Source: Oceanicaulis sp. HTCC2633 (lineage in GTDB: Bacteria; Pseudomonadota; Alphaproteobacteria; Caulobacterales; Maricaulaceae). From it: a stretch of DNA of 64,000 nucleotides. Below, in pieces: positions 1-9,257 of the stretch (the first letter of the stretch is position 1; each line of letters starts with the position of its first letter). The notes below the pieces were generated by a model. That model saw only the letters and a program-made list of their open reading frames with translations. It was not told where the DNA came from and searched no databases. Made by a program: the position numbers and the translations under genes. The stretch is from positions 554,916 to 618,915 of the forward strand of contig NZ_CH672428.1 in assembly GCF_000152745.1 (NCBI RefSeq). The letters are read 5' to 3'.

Positions 1-92
1 GGACCGACAACGCAATACGGACCAATCTCGACGCCTTCGCCCAGGCGGGCGCTCTCGTCCACGATGGCGGTCGGGTGAATGCTGGTGGTCAT
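1..92 (-). CDS. lpxA: LpxA, acyl-ACP--UDP-GlcNAc O-acyltransferase (N-terminal fragment)
   Basis: Only the first 30 or so codons are in the window; the gene continues off the left edge. The translated start reads MTTSIHPTAIVDESARLGEG and then EIGPYCVVG, the hexapeptide-repeat opening typical of LpxA. The family transfers the hydroxyacyl chain from ACP to UDP-GlcNAc in the first step of lipid A synthesis in the cytoplasm. It follows fabZ by 10 bp on the same strand, the usual lpxD-fabZ-lpxA order. LpxD-like repeats could look similar over so short a stretch, but a complete lpxD lies just upstream. Confidence 0.9.
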   Translation of the reverse strand, partial: MTTSIHPTAIVDESARLGEGVEIGPYCVVG

Positions 93-102
93 GTGAACTC
101 CG

Positions 103-561
103 TCAGGCTTCGCGCGGCGCAGACGTGGCCGAGAAGGTCGCGTCCGCGCATCTCACGCCATTCACGCGCGCCTCGCCCTTGAACTTGAAAACGCCGCGGC
201 GATTGGCGGTGACTTCGACCGGCATTTCAAGCACGTCGCCAGGGCGCACGGGGCGCCGGAACTTCGCCTGCTCCACACCCATGAAATAGATCAGCGTATT
301 GGAAATATCCGCATCAAGCGTCTTGGACATCAGGATCGCGCCGGTCTGGGCCATCGCCTCGATGATCAGGACGCCCGGCATCACCGGGTTTTCAGGAAAA
401 TGCCCCTGAAAATGCGGCTCGGCGGCAGACACGCATTTGAAACCGACAATGGACTCGCCTGGCACATAGCGCTCAGCGCGGTCCACCAGCAGAAAGGGAT
501 AGCGGTGCGGCAAGCGGCGCAGGATTTCGTCGGGCCCGATCGCGGTCTCAAGATCACTCAT
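103..561 (-). CDS. fabZ: FabZ, 3-hydroxyacyl-ACP dehydratase
   Basis: A 152-residue hot-dog-fold dehydratase that removes water from 3-hydroxyacyl-ACP in type II fatty acid synthesis. The catalytic motif GHFPENPVMPG places the active His at residue 54, and the acidic partner Glu at 68 lies in LIIEAMAQ, the same numbering as the E. coli enzyme. The HRYPFLLVDR substrate-tunnel segment is at 19-28. The ATG overlaps the lpxD stop by one base, so translation is probably coupled. Its place between lpxD and lpxA ties membrane fatty-acid supply to lipid A synthesis, both of which draw on hydroxyacyl-ACP. Confidence 0.96.
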   Translation of the reverse strand: MSDLETAIGPDEILRRLPHRYPFLLVDRAERYVPGESIVGFKCVSAAEPHFQGHFPENPVMPGVLIIEAMAQTGAILMSKTLDADISNTLIYFMGVEQAKFRRPVRPGDVLEMPVEVTANRRGVFKFKGEARVNGVRCADATFSATSAPREA

Positions 562-1586
562 CAGTCTTCCTTTTTGCGCTCGGGTTTGGATTTGCGGCTC
601 ACTGCGCGGCGCAGCCAGGCCGTTTCGCGCATGAAACTCTGAATCGGCTGGGCCGGCGAACCCGCCCAGGTCTCACCTGCGGGCACGTCCTTCATGACGG
701 CCGCGTCCGCCGCCAGGCGGGCGCCCTGCCCGATCTTCAGGTGGTCCGCCACGCCGACCCGACCGCCAAACTGGGCGCCGGCGCCAATGACCGTGCTGCC
801 TGAAATGCCGGCGAAAGCAGCCATGACAGCATACTCGCCCACATCCACATTATGCGCGATATGGCACAGATTATCGATGCGCGCGCCCTTGCCGATGCGG
901 GTGTCCTTGAGCATGCCGCGATCCACGGTCGCATTCGCGCCGAGCGTCGCCTCATCCTCGATGATCACGCGACCGAGATGCGGCAAGGTGAAGACCTCGC
1001 CATTCTCATAGGCCAGACCAAAGCCCGCTTCGCCCACAACCGCCCCGGCGGAAATCTCGCAGCGCGCGCCGACCAGGGCGCACTGGACATTCGCGCGCAC
1101 GCCAATTCGGGCGTGATCTCCGATGACCACGCCCGGACCGATGATGGCGCCGGCCTCGATGCGGGCGTTCTCGCCGATCACCGCATCGGGACCGACGATG
1201 ACGCCGGGCGCGAGACGCGCGCTGTCTGCGATGGTCGCTGTCGGATGGATGAAGTCCGGGCCGTCATGAAACCGGGGCGCCAGAAGGCGGGCTGCGGCCT
1301 TGGCGAATCCAGCGCGGGTCACCCGGTGCACAAGAACAGCCTGACAATGGGGCAGCGCCTCCGCCCAGCTGGCGTCCGGCACGATCGCCACTCCGGCCAT
1401 GGGCGGTGTTTCCGGCGGCGCCTTGCCCGCCAGGAAGATGAGGTCGCCCTCTCCGGCGGAGTCCGGCGTGGACACGTCAGAAACAGCGACATCGCCGTCG
1501 CCTATCAGATCAGATCCGATAAGCGCGGCGATGTCGGAAGCCTTGAGCGGACCGAGCCGCTCAAAAAATCGCGGGTCGGCCCCCAT
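561..1586 (-). CDS. lpxD: LpxD, UDP-3-O-acylglucosamine N-acyltransferase
   Basis: A 341-residue protein with an N-terminal uridine-binding part (about 1-110) followed by a left-handed beta helix of hexapeptide repeats (about 110-310) and a charged, helical C-terminus. The catalytic segment NLCHIAHNVDVGEY, near residues 240-253, carries the conserved HxxH of LpxD. It adds the second hydroxyacyl chain to UDP-3-O-acyl-GlcN, the third step of lipid A synthesis. The length is normal for the family. The stop overlaps the fabZ start, and skp lies 12 bp upstream. Confidence 0.95.
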   Translation of the reverse strand: MGADPRFFERLGPLKASDIAALIGSDLIGDGDVAVSDVSTPDSAGEGDLIFLAGKAPPETPPMAGVAIVPDASWAEALPHCQAVLVHRVTRAGFAKAAARLLAPRFHDGPDFIHPTATIADSARLAPGVIVGPDAVIGENARIEAGAIIGPGVVIGDHARIGVRANVQCALVGARCEISAGAVVGEAGFGLAYENGEVFTLPHLGRVIIEDEATLGANATVDRGMLKDTRIGKGARIDNLCHIAHNVDVGEYAVMAAFAGISGSTVIGAGAQFGGRVGVADHLKIGQGARLAADAAVMKDVPAGETWAGSPAQPIQSFMRETAWLRRAVSRKSKPERKKED

Positions 1587-1598
1587 GTCAGACCAACC

Positions 1599-2207
1599 TT
1601 ATTGCTGCTGTTGCTGAGCTTGCTGGGTCGGCACGCGAACGCGGTTCACCGGCGTGGTGGTGATGCGCTGGTTCAGGCGCTCAATGGCGGACTGGGTGAT
1701 GTCCACAGAGTCGCGAGCGTACACGATCGCGGAGCGGTCAATCAGAACGTCCGCATTGCGCTCGTTGACGATCTCCTGCAGCACTTCCTGCAGCACGGGC
1801 AGCACCGGGCGCATGGCCTGCTGCTCGGTGGCCGCCAGCTCCTGACCGCGCAGACGGCGGGTCTGCTCGAAGGTCGCGGCGTCGCGTTGCAGGCTTTCAT
1901 AGCGGGCCGCCAGGTCCGGACGCTGACGGATCGCGTCTTCAGACAGCGCGGAGAGCTCGGCGTTCAGCGCTTCGCTTTCGGACTGGATCGCAGCCTGTTG
2001 CGGCTCGAGCTCAGCCTGGATTTCCTGGCCGATGGCCTCCAGACGGGTGGCGATGTGCTGACCGACCGCGCTTTCACGCAGGATGCGCTGTTCGTTCATG
2101 ACCAGCACGCTCTGGGCGTAGCTCGCGGCGCTGAAGCCGAGGCTCAGGACCAGCGCGGCTGAGAGCATGCGCAGCGGGCGCATGGCGGCGAAAAACTGAC
2201 GTTTCAT
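1599..2207 (-). CDS. skp: OmpH/Skp family periplasmic chaperone
   Basis: A 202-residue protein with a signal peptide (a hydrophobic run ending ASYAQS near residue 32) followed by a coiled-coil body rich in Glu, Gln and Ala, as in the tentacle helices of Skp. The family holds unfolded outer-membrane proteins in the periplasm and delivers them to BamA, whose gene lies 4 bp upstream. I start at the ATG of MKRQFFAAMRPL, because starts further up would run into the bamA coding end. The C-terminus ends in an odd Gln-rich tail with a run of five Q, probably disordered. Confidence 0.9.
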   Translation of the reverse strand: MKRQFFAAMRPLRMLSAALVLSLGFSAASYAQSVLVMNEQRILRESAVGQHIATRLEAIGQEIQAELEPQQAAIQSESEALNAELSALSEDAIRQRPDLAARYESLQRDAATFEQTRRLRGQELAATEQQAMRPVLPVLQEVLQEIVNERNADVLIDRSAIVYARDSVDITQSAIERLNQRITTTPVNRVRVPTQQAQQQQQ

Positions 2208-2211
2208 GAGT

Positions 2212-4617
2212 CTAGAACCCCGTTCGAGTGCTGAAGCGGAAGAACGCCCCTTGGTCGTAATCTTCCTTGATGAAGGCATGCGCCAGGTCAAACCGCACCG
2301 GGCCGAAGGGAGAATCCCAGAAGATGCTCATCCCGGCCGATGCGCGCAGCGCAAGGTCGTCGACAGTGTAGATGGCCGTATCCGAGCCATCATCGGCAAT
2401 CTGGTCCTCGTCAGGCAGAAGACCGACCGTGCCGAATTCGGTGAACAGGCTGCCCCGGATGCCGTATTGCTCCGGCAGGCCCAGCGGGAAGCCCATTTCA
2501 AATGCGCCAATGGCGTAGAAATTACCGCCCAGGGCGTCGCCCGAGACGAATTCATCACCATCCTCGAGCGCTTCCGCACGACGCTGGACCACGCGCGGGC
2601 CAATGCCGGCGGTTTCAAAACCGCGGAAGGAATTGCCGCCCTTGAAGAAGCGGTCGTTGATCCGCGCGGTATCCCCGCCCCAGGAGAAGAGATAGCCCGT
2701 CGAACCCGTAGCGCTGAAGACCAGGCGGTCGCGCCAGACGCTGCGATAGATGCCGCCCTGCAGTTCCGAACGCACATAGCGCACATCACCGCCAAAGCCT
2801 GCGAAGTCCTGGTTGAAGCTCAGCTGGAAGCCGCGAGTCGGTTCACGGAAATCGTCCGTGCGGTTCCAGCGCAGCGAATAGCCCATCAGAGAGGTGATGC
2901 GGGAGCCGGCGGCGCGCTGGATGGATTCCGACACGCCCGAATAGGTGCGCACATCGTCCGTCCGCAGGGTGTAGTTCACGCCAGCCTGCACGGCGCGCGT
3001 GAGCGGGAAGCCTGCACGCAGGGTGAAACCGGTGGATTCGGTTTCAAACGACGCCTCGCGCGAGAAGTCGGACCGGACGCGGAACAGGTCAAAACCCGCC
3101 GCCAGATTCCGGTCCAGGAAACGCGGCTCGGTGAAGCGGATATCGATCTGTTGCTGGCGCGAGCTGGTGGAGACACGCAGGCGCAGGAACTGCCCCCGAC
3201 CGCGCAGATTGCGTTCCGAAATCGAGAAGTCGACCAGGAAGGAATCCGTCGAGGAGAAACCGGCGCCGAAGGCCAGTTCGCCCGTAGGCTGTTCGGTCAC
3301 CCGAACCTGGACCTGGGCGCGATCAGGCGCGCTGCCTTGCACCGGCTCGACTTCCACATCCTCAAAGAAGCCCAGCTGTCCCACGCGGGAGCGCGACACG
3401 TTCACCAGCGCCTGGTTGAAGGCGTCGCCCTCCACAAGGTCCAGCTCACGACGGATGACGCGATCCAGGGTCCGGGTGTTGCCGATGATGTCGATGCGCT
3501 CGATGTAGACCCGCGGGCTTTCCTCGATAACGAAGGTGATGTCGACGGTCTGATCTTCACGGTTCAGAGAGACGCGCGGGCTGACATCCACGAAGGCGTA
3601 GCCGGCGGCGCCCGCCGCAAAGGTCAGGGAGTCGGTCGCATCCTCGATCAGGCTGCCCACGTACAGGCGGCCTGGCTGCGTCGGCAGGACCGCTTCGAGA
3701 TAATCGGTGTTGAGATCGGAAATCTCGGTTTCGACTTCGATTTCGCCGAAATTGTAACGCTCGCCCTCATCCATGGTGAAGGTGACGTAGAATTCCGACT
3801 GGTCCGGCGCGAGTTCCGCCGAGACCGAGGTCACGCGGAAATCCGCAAAGCCGCGGTCATTGTAGAATGTCCGCAGCTGTTCACGGTCGTACTCGATCCG
3901 GTCAGGATCGTAATTGTCATTCGAGCTGAAGAATTTCCACCAGCGCGCCTCGGTCGTCACGATCTCGCCGCGCAGGCGACGGTCGGAATACGCCTCGTTG
4001 CCCACAAAGGAAATGCGCTCAACACCGGTCACCGGGCCTTCGGAAATCTCGAACACCAGATCCACACGGTTCTGGGGCAGTTCGACGATCTGCGGCGTCA
4101 CCTGGGCGGCGAAACGACCGGATCGACGATAGACTTCCAGAATGCGCTGCACATCGGACTGCACGCGCGAACGGGTGAAGATGGCGCGCGCCTGAAGCTC
4201 GATCTCGTCGGTGATCTTGTCATCGCCGATGGCGCGATTGCCTTCAAGAATCACGCGGTTGACGATCGGATTCTCCTCCACGAACAGCACCATGGAGGCT
4301 CCGTCGATCGCAACGCGGACGTCAGAGAACAGGTTCGTGCTGTACAGCGTCTGGATGGACAGGTTGATGAGGCGGGGATTGGGCAGGTCGCCCGGCTGGA
4401 TCAGCAGGTAGGACAGGATCGTGTCCGCTTCCACCCGCTCATTGCCTTCCACGAGGATCTGCAGGATCGGCTGCTGGCGGACTTGCTGGGTCTCTGCGGA
4501 CGGCTCGGCCTGAATCTCGGGCTGGCCTTGGTTAACATCCGCATCCTGCGCAAGGCTCGCACCTGCGCAGAAGACGCTCAGGAGCGCCGCCGCCAATCCC
4601 TTGAAGATCACATTCAT
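2212..4617 (-). CDS. bamA: BamA, outer-membrane protein assembly factor
   Basis: An 801-residue Omp85 protein: signal peptide (about 1-24), a short acidic linker, five POTRA repeats (about 50-400) and a C-terminal 16-strand barrel that ends in an aromatic residue (STRTGF), as outer-membrane barrels do. It is the core of the BAM complex, which folds and inserts outer-membrane proteins. Barrel landmarks include FFKGGNSFRGFETAGIGPR, which matches the conserved lid-loop RGF motif. It sits between rseP and skp in the standard order. The ATG at the far end is followed directly by the signal peptide. Confidence 0.97.
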   Translation of the reverse strand: MNVIFKGLAAALLSVFCAGASLAQDADVNQGQPEIQAEPSAETQQVRQQPILQILVEGNERVEADTILSYLLIQPGDLPNPRLINLSIQTLYSTNLFSDVRVAIDGASMVLFVEENPIVNRVILEGNRAIGDDKITDEIELQARAIFTRSRVQSDVQRILEVYRRSGRFAAQVTPQIVELPQNRVDLVFEISEGPVTGVERISFVGNEAYSDRRLRGEIVTTEARWWKFFSSNDNYDPDRIEYDREQLRTFYNDRGFADFRVTSVSAELAPDQSEFYVTFTMDEGERYNFGEIEVETEISDLNTDYLEAVLPTQPGRLYVGSLIEDATDSLTFAAGAAGYAFVDVSPRVSLNREDQTVDITFVIEESPRVYIERIDIIGNTRTLDRVIRRELDLVEGDAFNQALVNVSRSRVGQLGFFEDVEVEPVQGSAPDRAQVQVRVTEQPTGELAFGAGFSSTDSFLVDFSISERNLRGRGQFLRLRVSTSSRQQQIDIRFTEPRFLDRNLAAGFDLFRVRSDFSREASFETESTGFTLRAGFPLTRAVQAGVNYTLRTDDVRTYSGVSESIQRAAGSRITSLMGYSLRWNRTDDFREPTRGFQLSFNQDFAGFGGDVRYVRSELQGGIYRSVWRDRLVFSATGSTGYLFSWGGDTARINDRFFKGGNSFRGFETAGIGPRVVQRRAEALEDGDEFVSGDALGGNFYAIGAFEMGFPLGLPEQYGIRGSLFTEFGTVGLLPDEDQIADDGSDTAIYTVDDLALRASAGMSIFWDSPFGPVRFDLAHAFIKEDYDQGAFFRFSTRTGF

Positions 4618-4651
4618 GAAAGGCCCTCGTCCCTCGCCTGCGACGCCCCCA

Positions 4652-5845
4652 TCACAGGAACTGACCGCGCAGATAACTCAAATCATTCCAAGTGGCCACC
4701 ACGAACATGGCCAGAATAAAGCCGAGTCCCAGCCGGAACCCCAATTCCTGGACGGACGGGCTCGGCGGGCGTTTAGCTATAGCTTCATAGGCGTAGTACA
4801 CAAGGTGACCGCCGTCGAGAACCGGAATGGGCAGAAGATTCATTAACCCCAGCCCAACGCTCAGAAGCGCGGACAGCGCGATCATGACAATCAGCAGTCG
4901 CTCGAGCCGGACCAGCAGCCCGATGGGTTGCGCGGCGCCATTGTCGCTGACGGCCAGGTTCGCCAGCTGTCCGGCCGTGGTCGCGATTCCGACAGGCCCG
5001 TTGATATGCTCGGTTGACGCCCGCCCGGTCACCAGACGGGACAGATAGCTGACAATGGTTCCGGTCGTATCGACAGTGCGTGTGACGCCATAGATCGGCG
5101 CCTCCCAGATCGCCGGGCGATAGATCACCCGTTCCGCCTCGGTCGAACTGCGGATGCCGATCGTGCCCAGCGGACGCTCCCCGCCCAGATTGTCGTCGCG
5201 CATGACCCGTGCCGGCGTGACAGTCAGCAAGACCCGCTCGCCATTGCGCTCCACGGTGACCGAGATCGGCTGCCCGGCGCGGGTGACCACATATTCGGTC
5301 ATGTCCGTGAAGCCCTCAATGGGCGTATTGTCCATCCGGACGACCACATCTCCGGGCTGGAACCCGGCTTGCTGGGCGGGACTGTCCTCCATGACTTCGC
5401 CCACCAGCGGCTCCAGCCGGGATTCGCCCTGCACCACGCCCAGAATGGCGAACAGCACAATCGCCAGCAGGAAGTTGGCCAAGGGGCCGGCAGCAACGAT
5501 GAAGGCGCGTTGCCCGACCGGTTTGAAATGCAGAACGCTGTCTGGATCCGGATGCTCGCGCCGCAGCTCTTCAAGCGTTTCATAGTCGGGCGCGCTGGCG
5601 GCGTTGGCATCGCCTCGAAACTGCACGAAGCCGCCCAGCGGCAGGGCGCTCACCTTCCAGACCGTGCCCAGCCTGTCGGTGCGGGAAAACAGCGTCGGCC
5701 CAAAGCCCATGGAGAAGGCGTCCGCATGCACGCCGCACATCCGTCCGGCCCAGTAATGACCGAGCTCATGGATGATCACGACGAAGCCCATCACAAGGAT
5801 GAAGGCGAAGATGGACAGGGTTCCTGACCCAAGCCAGTCGAGCAT
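4652..5845 (-). CDS. rseP: RseP, site-2 intramembrane zinc metalloprotease
   Basis: A 397-residue inner-membrane protease. HELGH at residues 26-30 sits in the first transmembrane helix and supplies the zinc ligands. A PDZ domain spans about 125-210, and the second metal motif NLLPIPVLDGGHL lies near 340-352. In the family it cleaves membrane-bound anti-sigma factors and remnant signal peptides. It lies 34 bp from bamA, which fits a role in envelope stress sensing alongside the OMP assembly machinery. Confidence 0.95.
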   Translation of the reverse strand: MLDWLGSGTLSIFAFILVMGFVVIIHELGHYWAGRMCGVHADAFSMGFGPTLFSRTDRLGTVWKVSALPLGGFVQFRGDANAASAPDYETLEELRREHPDPDSVLHFKPVGQRAFIVAAGPLANFLLAIVLFAILGVVQGESRLEPLVGEVMEDSPAQQAGFQPGDVVVRMDNTPIEGFTDMTEYVVTRAGQPISVTVERNGERVLLTVTPARVMRDDNLGGERPLGTIGIRSSTEAERVIYRPAIWEAPIYGVTRTVDTTGTIVSYLSRLVTGRASTEHINGPVGIATTAGQLANLAVSDNGAAQPIGLLVRLERLLIVMIALSALLSVGLGLMNLLPIPVLDGGHLVYYAYEAIAKRPPSPSVQELGFRLGLGFILAMFVVATWNDLSYLRGQFL

Positions 5846-5870
5846 GTAGTCTCCTTACGCAACGCCCGGT

Positions 5871-7052
5871 TCAGCGGGATCGCTGCTTAACTGCGTCGGT
5901 CGCCAACCGGCGTCCCTGTCGGTCTACGTCCAACACAGTCTCAAAGTCAGATGGCTCGACCGCAGCGACGCCATCCTTCTCCCCTCTATCGAGAGAGTCC
6001 GAAACGCATGCGGCGATGTCAAGAAAGCCAATCTGACCATTCAGAAAGGCGGCGACGGCCACTTCGTTGGCGGCGTTGAAGATCGCTGGCGCGCCCTTGC
6101 CCGCATCGAACGCGGCGCGCGCCAGGCCCAGGGCGGGAAACCGCACGGGATCAGGCGCTTCGAAAGTAAGCTGACTGAGCAGCGCCAGATCAAGGCGCTC
6201 GACGGGCGTCTCGATCCGGTCCGGCCACGCCAGGGCATGTGCGATCGGGGTGCGCATGTCCGGCATGCCCAGCTGGGCGAGCATGCCGCCATCGGCATAT
6301 TCCACCAGTCCGTGGATGATGGATTCAGGATGCACCAGCACATCCACATCGCTGTGGGGCAAGCCGAACAGATGACAGGCCTCGATGATTTCGAGCCCCT
6401 TGTTCATCATCGTGGCGCTATCGACGGAAATCTTTGCGCCCATGCTCCAGGTCGGATGGGCGACGGCCTGGGCGGGGCTGGCTTGCCCCATCTGCTCCAG
6501 CGTCCAGCTTCGAAAGGGCCCGCCAGATGCAGTGAGAATGATGCGACGCACGCGATCGCGCTGGCGCTCGTCGAACGCCTGGAAAATGGCGTTATGCTCG
6601 GAATCCACCGGCAACAGGCGCGCGCCGGCGTCACGCGCCGCATGCATGAAGAGATCGCCCGCACACACAAGGGCTTCCTTGTTGGCGAAGGCCACGGCCG
6701 CGCCGCGCTTGACCGCCTCCAGGGTCGGCGGCAAGCCAGCCGCTCCCACAATGGCCGCCATCACCCAGTCCGCAGACAGACGCGCCGCTTCGCAGATGGC
6801 GTCAGGTCCTGCGCCCGAGCGGATGGCTGTGCCTTTCAGCGCCGCCTCCAGCGCCGATCCGGCTTCTGGCGCGGCGACCGCACAGAATCGTGCGCCCGTC
6901 CGGATTGCGAGTTGCGCCAGCTCATCCGCCTGAGTGTTCGCCGTCAGCGCGACGATCTCGAAGGCGCCCTCCGGCGCGCGCTCAATCAGATCCAGCGTCG
7001 CCCGCCCTACCGATCCGGTCGCGCCGAGGATTGTGACTTTCCGCGCGCTCAT
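5871..7052 (-). CDS. dxr: Dxr, 1-deoxy-D-xylulose-5-phosphate reductoisomerase
   Basis: A 393-residue cytoplasmic NADPH-dependent enzyme that makes 2-C-methylerythritol 4-phosphate, the committed step of the MEP isoprenoid route. It shows the nucleotide-binding GATGSVG at residues 10-16, the metal and substrate motif VDSEHNAIFQ, and the SGGPFR loop near 177. I start at the ATG that overlaps the cdsA stop as ATGA; a GGAGG lies at good spacing before it. A further start six codons upstream is less likely. Isoprenoid units from this route feed UppS, encoded two genes upstream. Confidence 0.95.
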   Translation of the reverse strand: MSARKVTILGATGSVGRATLDLIERAPEGAFEIVALTANTQADELAQLAIRTGARFCAVAAPEAGSALEAALKGTAIRSGAGPDAICEAARLSADWVMAAIVGAAGLPPTLEAVKRGAAVAFANKEALVCAGDLFMHAARDAGARLLPVDSEHNAIFQAFDERQRDRVRRIILTASGGPFRSWTLEQMGQASPAQAVAHPTWSMGAKISVDSATMMNKGLEIIEACHLFGLPHSDVDVLVHPESIIHGLVEYADGGMLAQLGMPDMRTPIAHALAWPDRIETPVERLDLALLSQLTFEAPDPVRFPALGLARAAFDAGKGAPAIFNAANEVAVAAFLNGQIGFLDIAACVSDSLDRGEKDGVAAVEPSDFETVLDVDRQGRRLATDAVKQRSR

Positions 7053-7903
7053 GCGCTTCCTCCCGGCCATCCGCCCGGTCCGAACAGGGACCAGACGCCG
7101 GCGAACAAAGCGGCCATCATCAGGGCGTCCACGCGATCAAGCACGCCGCCATGGCCGGGTATCACCGTACCCGCATCCTTGACGCCGAACCGACGCTTGG
7201 CCAGCGACATCAGCAGATCGCCCGCCACCGCCGCCACAGCCGTGGGCGCCGCCAGAAGCGCGCCATGACGCGGATCCCATCCGGCCCACCAGGCGGCGAA
7301 GGCGCCCGCGATCACGCCAAAGGCCAGCCCGGCCACCAGTCCGGACCAGGTCTTGTTCGGGCTGGCGGCCGGAAGCAGCTTCCACCCGCCCAGCCAGGAG
7401 CCGGCCAGATAGGCGAAGGTGTCCGCCGCCCAGACCACGCTGATCAGAAAGACGATGCCGGCGAGTCCGGCCATGTCATCCGTACGCAGTACGGCGAGGA
7501 CTGCAGCGGCCAGCGCGACATAGGCGACCCCGAACAGGGCCTCGAGACCGCGCTCGCGCGGCTTGCGGTCCAGATAGGCCGCCAGAGCGCCCGCCGCGAT
7601 CCAGACTGCTGCGCCATAAAGCTCGAGCTCACTCGCCAGCAACACGCCGCCCACCGCCGTGCCCGTCGCAATGGCGAAGGCGCGTGGAGGCGCATCACGA
7701 TCTGACATCCGCACCCATTCCCAGGCCATGGCGGCGGCGAAAGCCGCGATGAAGATGGAAAAGGCCACCCCGCCCCATAAGATCATGCCGATCGCGACCG
7801 GCGCCAGCACCAGCGCCGACAGCACCCGGCGTGAGAACATCGGGTCGCCCCGCCTCAATCTTGACGGGTTGAGGGGCGGCTCGGTCGAGGGGTCTTCAGC
7901 CAT
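7049..7903 (-). CDS. cdsA: CdsA, phosphatidate cytidylyltransferase
   Basis: A 284-residue integral membrane enzyme that forms CDP-diacylglycerol from CTP and phosphatidate. It has about seven to eight hydrophobic spans. The CTP-transferase signature is near the C-terminus: KRRFGVKDAGTVIPGHGG, then LDRVDALMMAALF. The chosen ATG overlaps the end of uppS by eight bases. A second ATG 21 codons in (MFSRRVLSALVL) directly precedes the first span and is a reasonable alternative. The uppS-cdsA-dxr-rseP order is common in proteobacteria. Confidence 0.93.
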   Translation of the reverse strand: MAEDPSTEPPLNPSRLRRGDPMFSRRVLSALVLAPVAIGMILWGGVAFSIFIAAFAAAMAWEWVRMSDRDAPPRAFAIATGTAVGGVLLASELELYGAAVWIAAGALAAYLDRKPRERGLEALFGVAYVALAAAVLAVLRTDDMAGLAGIVFLISVVWAADTFAYLAGSWLGGWKLLPAASPNKTWSGLVAGLAFGVIAGAFAAWWAGWDPRHGALLAAPTAVAAVAGDLLMSLAKRRFGVKDAGTVIPGHGGVLDRVDALMMAALFAGVWSLFGPGGWPGGSA

Positions 7904-8615
7904 GACGCACGCCGCCATAGCGGCGATCGCGACTCGCAAATTCAGCGATCGCACGCTGGAAAGCGGCTTTGTCGAAATCGGGCCAGAGAATGTCCATGAA
8001 AACAAACTCGGCATAAGCCGCCTGCCAGAGCAGGAAGTTCGAGATTCGATACTCGCCGCTGGTCCGGATCACGAGGTCCGGATCAGGCAGAGCCGCCGTA
8101 TCGAGATACTGACCGAAATCAGCTTCGGTCAGCGCGGAGAGGTCCCCGTCAAGCGCAACGGCGGCGCGACGCGCGGCGCGGACGATTTCATCACGTCCGC
8201 CGTAATTGAATGCGATGTTGAGAGAGAAGGCGTCATTCGCCTCTGTCCGGGTCTCAACGGTCTCGATGAGCTTGAGAAGCTCCTCGCTGAGACCTTCGCG
8301 GCGCCCCAGAATGCGCACTCTCACGCCCTCGGCGTGAAGGCGGTCCAGATCGGCCGCCACGAACCGGCGCAAAAGCTCGAACAGCGCTTCCACTTCCGCA
8401 GCGGGCCGGCTCCAGTTCTCGGTCGAGAAACTGAACAGGGTGAGATGGCGCACGCCCAGTTCACCGGCGGCGCGCACCGCCTCACGAACCGCTTCAACCC
8501 CCTTGCGATGACCAAAGGCGCGCGGCCGGTCTCGCGACGCCGCCCAGCGTCCATTGCCATCCATGATGATGGCGACGTGCTGCGGCGTCGGGCCGGACGG
8601 ATCGGTCTCGCTCAT
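7896..8615 (-). CDS. uppS: UppS, undecaprenyl diphosphate synthase
   Basis: A 239-residue cis-prenyltransferase that extends farnesyl diphosphate to the C55 carrier used for peptidoglycan and O-antigen. The catalytic motif IIMDGNGRWA has its Asp at residue 19. The other signatures are FSFSTENWSRP, NIAFNYGGRDEI and the C-terminal RTSGEYRISNFLLWQ for diphosphate binding. The length matches the family. The reading frame overlaps cdsA by eight bases, so the two are probably translated together. Confidence 0.96.
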   Translation of the reverse strand: MSETDPSGPTPQHVAIIMDGNGRWAASRDRPRAFGHRKGVEAVREAVRAAGELGVRHLTLFSFSTENWSRPAAEVEALFELLRRFVAADLDRLHAEGVRVRILGRREGLSEELLKLIETVETRTEANDAFSLNIAFNYGGRDEIVRAARRAAVALDGDLSALTEADFGQYLDTAALPDPDLVIRTSGEYRISNFLLWQAAYAEFVFMDILWPDFDKAAFQRAIAEFASRDRRYGGVRHG

Positions 8616-8666
8616 GGGAACGGCCCTCCCGCCGTCACAGGGCGCTCATGGCGAGCGCCCGTCCAA

Positions 8667-9224
8667 TCAGACCTGGGTGATCTCTTCCTGCTTGGTCTTC
8701 AGCAGGGCATCAATGGCGGACACCTTGGCGTCGGTCAGCTTCTGGATCTGGTCCGCCAGCTTCTTGTGCTGGTCCTCGCTGATCTCGCCATCCTTCTCGT
8801 CGCGCTTGAGCTGGTCCATGCCATCCCGACGCACATTGCGCACGGCGATGCGCGCATTTTCGGCATAGGCGCCAGCGGTCTTCGCCAGCTCGTTGCGACG
8901 CTCCTCGTTGAGCGGCGGGATCGGAATACGCAGAGTCTCGCCTTCCGACACCGGGTTCAGACCCAGCGAGGAATTGCGAATCGCCTTCTCAACGGCCCCG
9001 GCGAGATTCTTGTCCCACACCGAGATCGTGATCATGCGCGGCTCGGGCACAGACACATTGCCGACCTGATTGATCGGGGTCAGCGCGCCATAGGCTTCCA
9101 CCTTGATGGGGTCCAGCAGGCTTGCGCTGGCGCGGCCCGTGCGCAGACCGCCGAATTCCTTCTTCAGCGCGTCAATCGCGCCATCCATGCGGCGCTCGAT
9201 GTCTTTGATGTCGAAACCGGACAT
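8667..9224 (-). CDS. frr: Frr, ribosome recycling factor
   Basis: A 185-residue, mostly helical protein matching RRF over its whole length: the [20 protein letters not shown] segment near residues 28-46, [14 protein letters not shown] in domain II, and [14 protein letters not shown] in the hinge. With EF-G it splits the post-termination ribosome. It lies 33 bp downstream of pyrH and is followed by uppS after 51 bp, the standard tsf-pyrH-frr-uppS order. Confidence 0.97.
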   Translation of the reverse strand: MSGFDIKDIERRMDGAIDALKKEFGGLRTGRASASLLDPIKVEAYGALTPINQVGNVSVPEPRMITISVWDKNLAGAVEKAIRNSSLGLNPVSEGETLRIPIPPLNEERRNELAKTAGAYAENARIAVRNVRRDGMDQLKRDEKDGEISEDQHKKLADQIQKLTDAKVSAIDALLKTKQEEITQV

Positions 9225-9257
9225 GTCCGTGTCTCCCCTGTTTGTTTCGGGCTCGGC

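Noticed and set aside
2206-4719. 837-codon plus-strand frame opposite bamA
   Set aside because: Antisense shadow of a complete bamA; no plausible start or ribosome-binding site and no domain.
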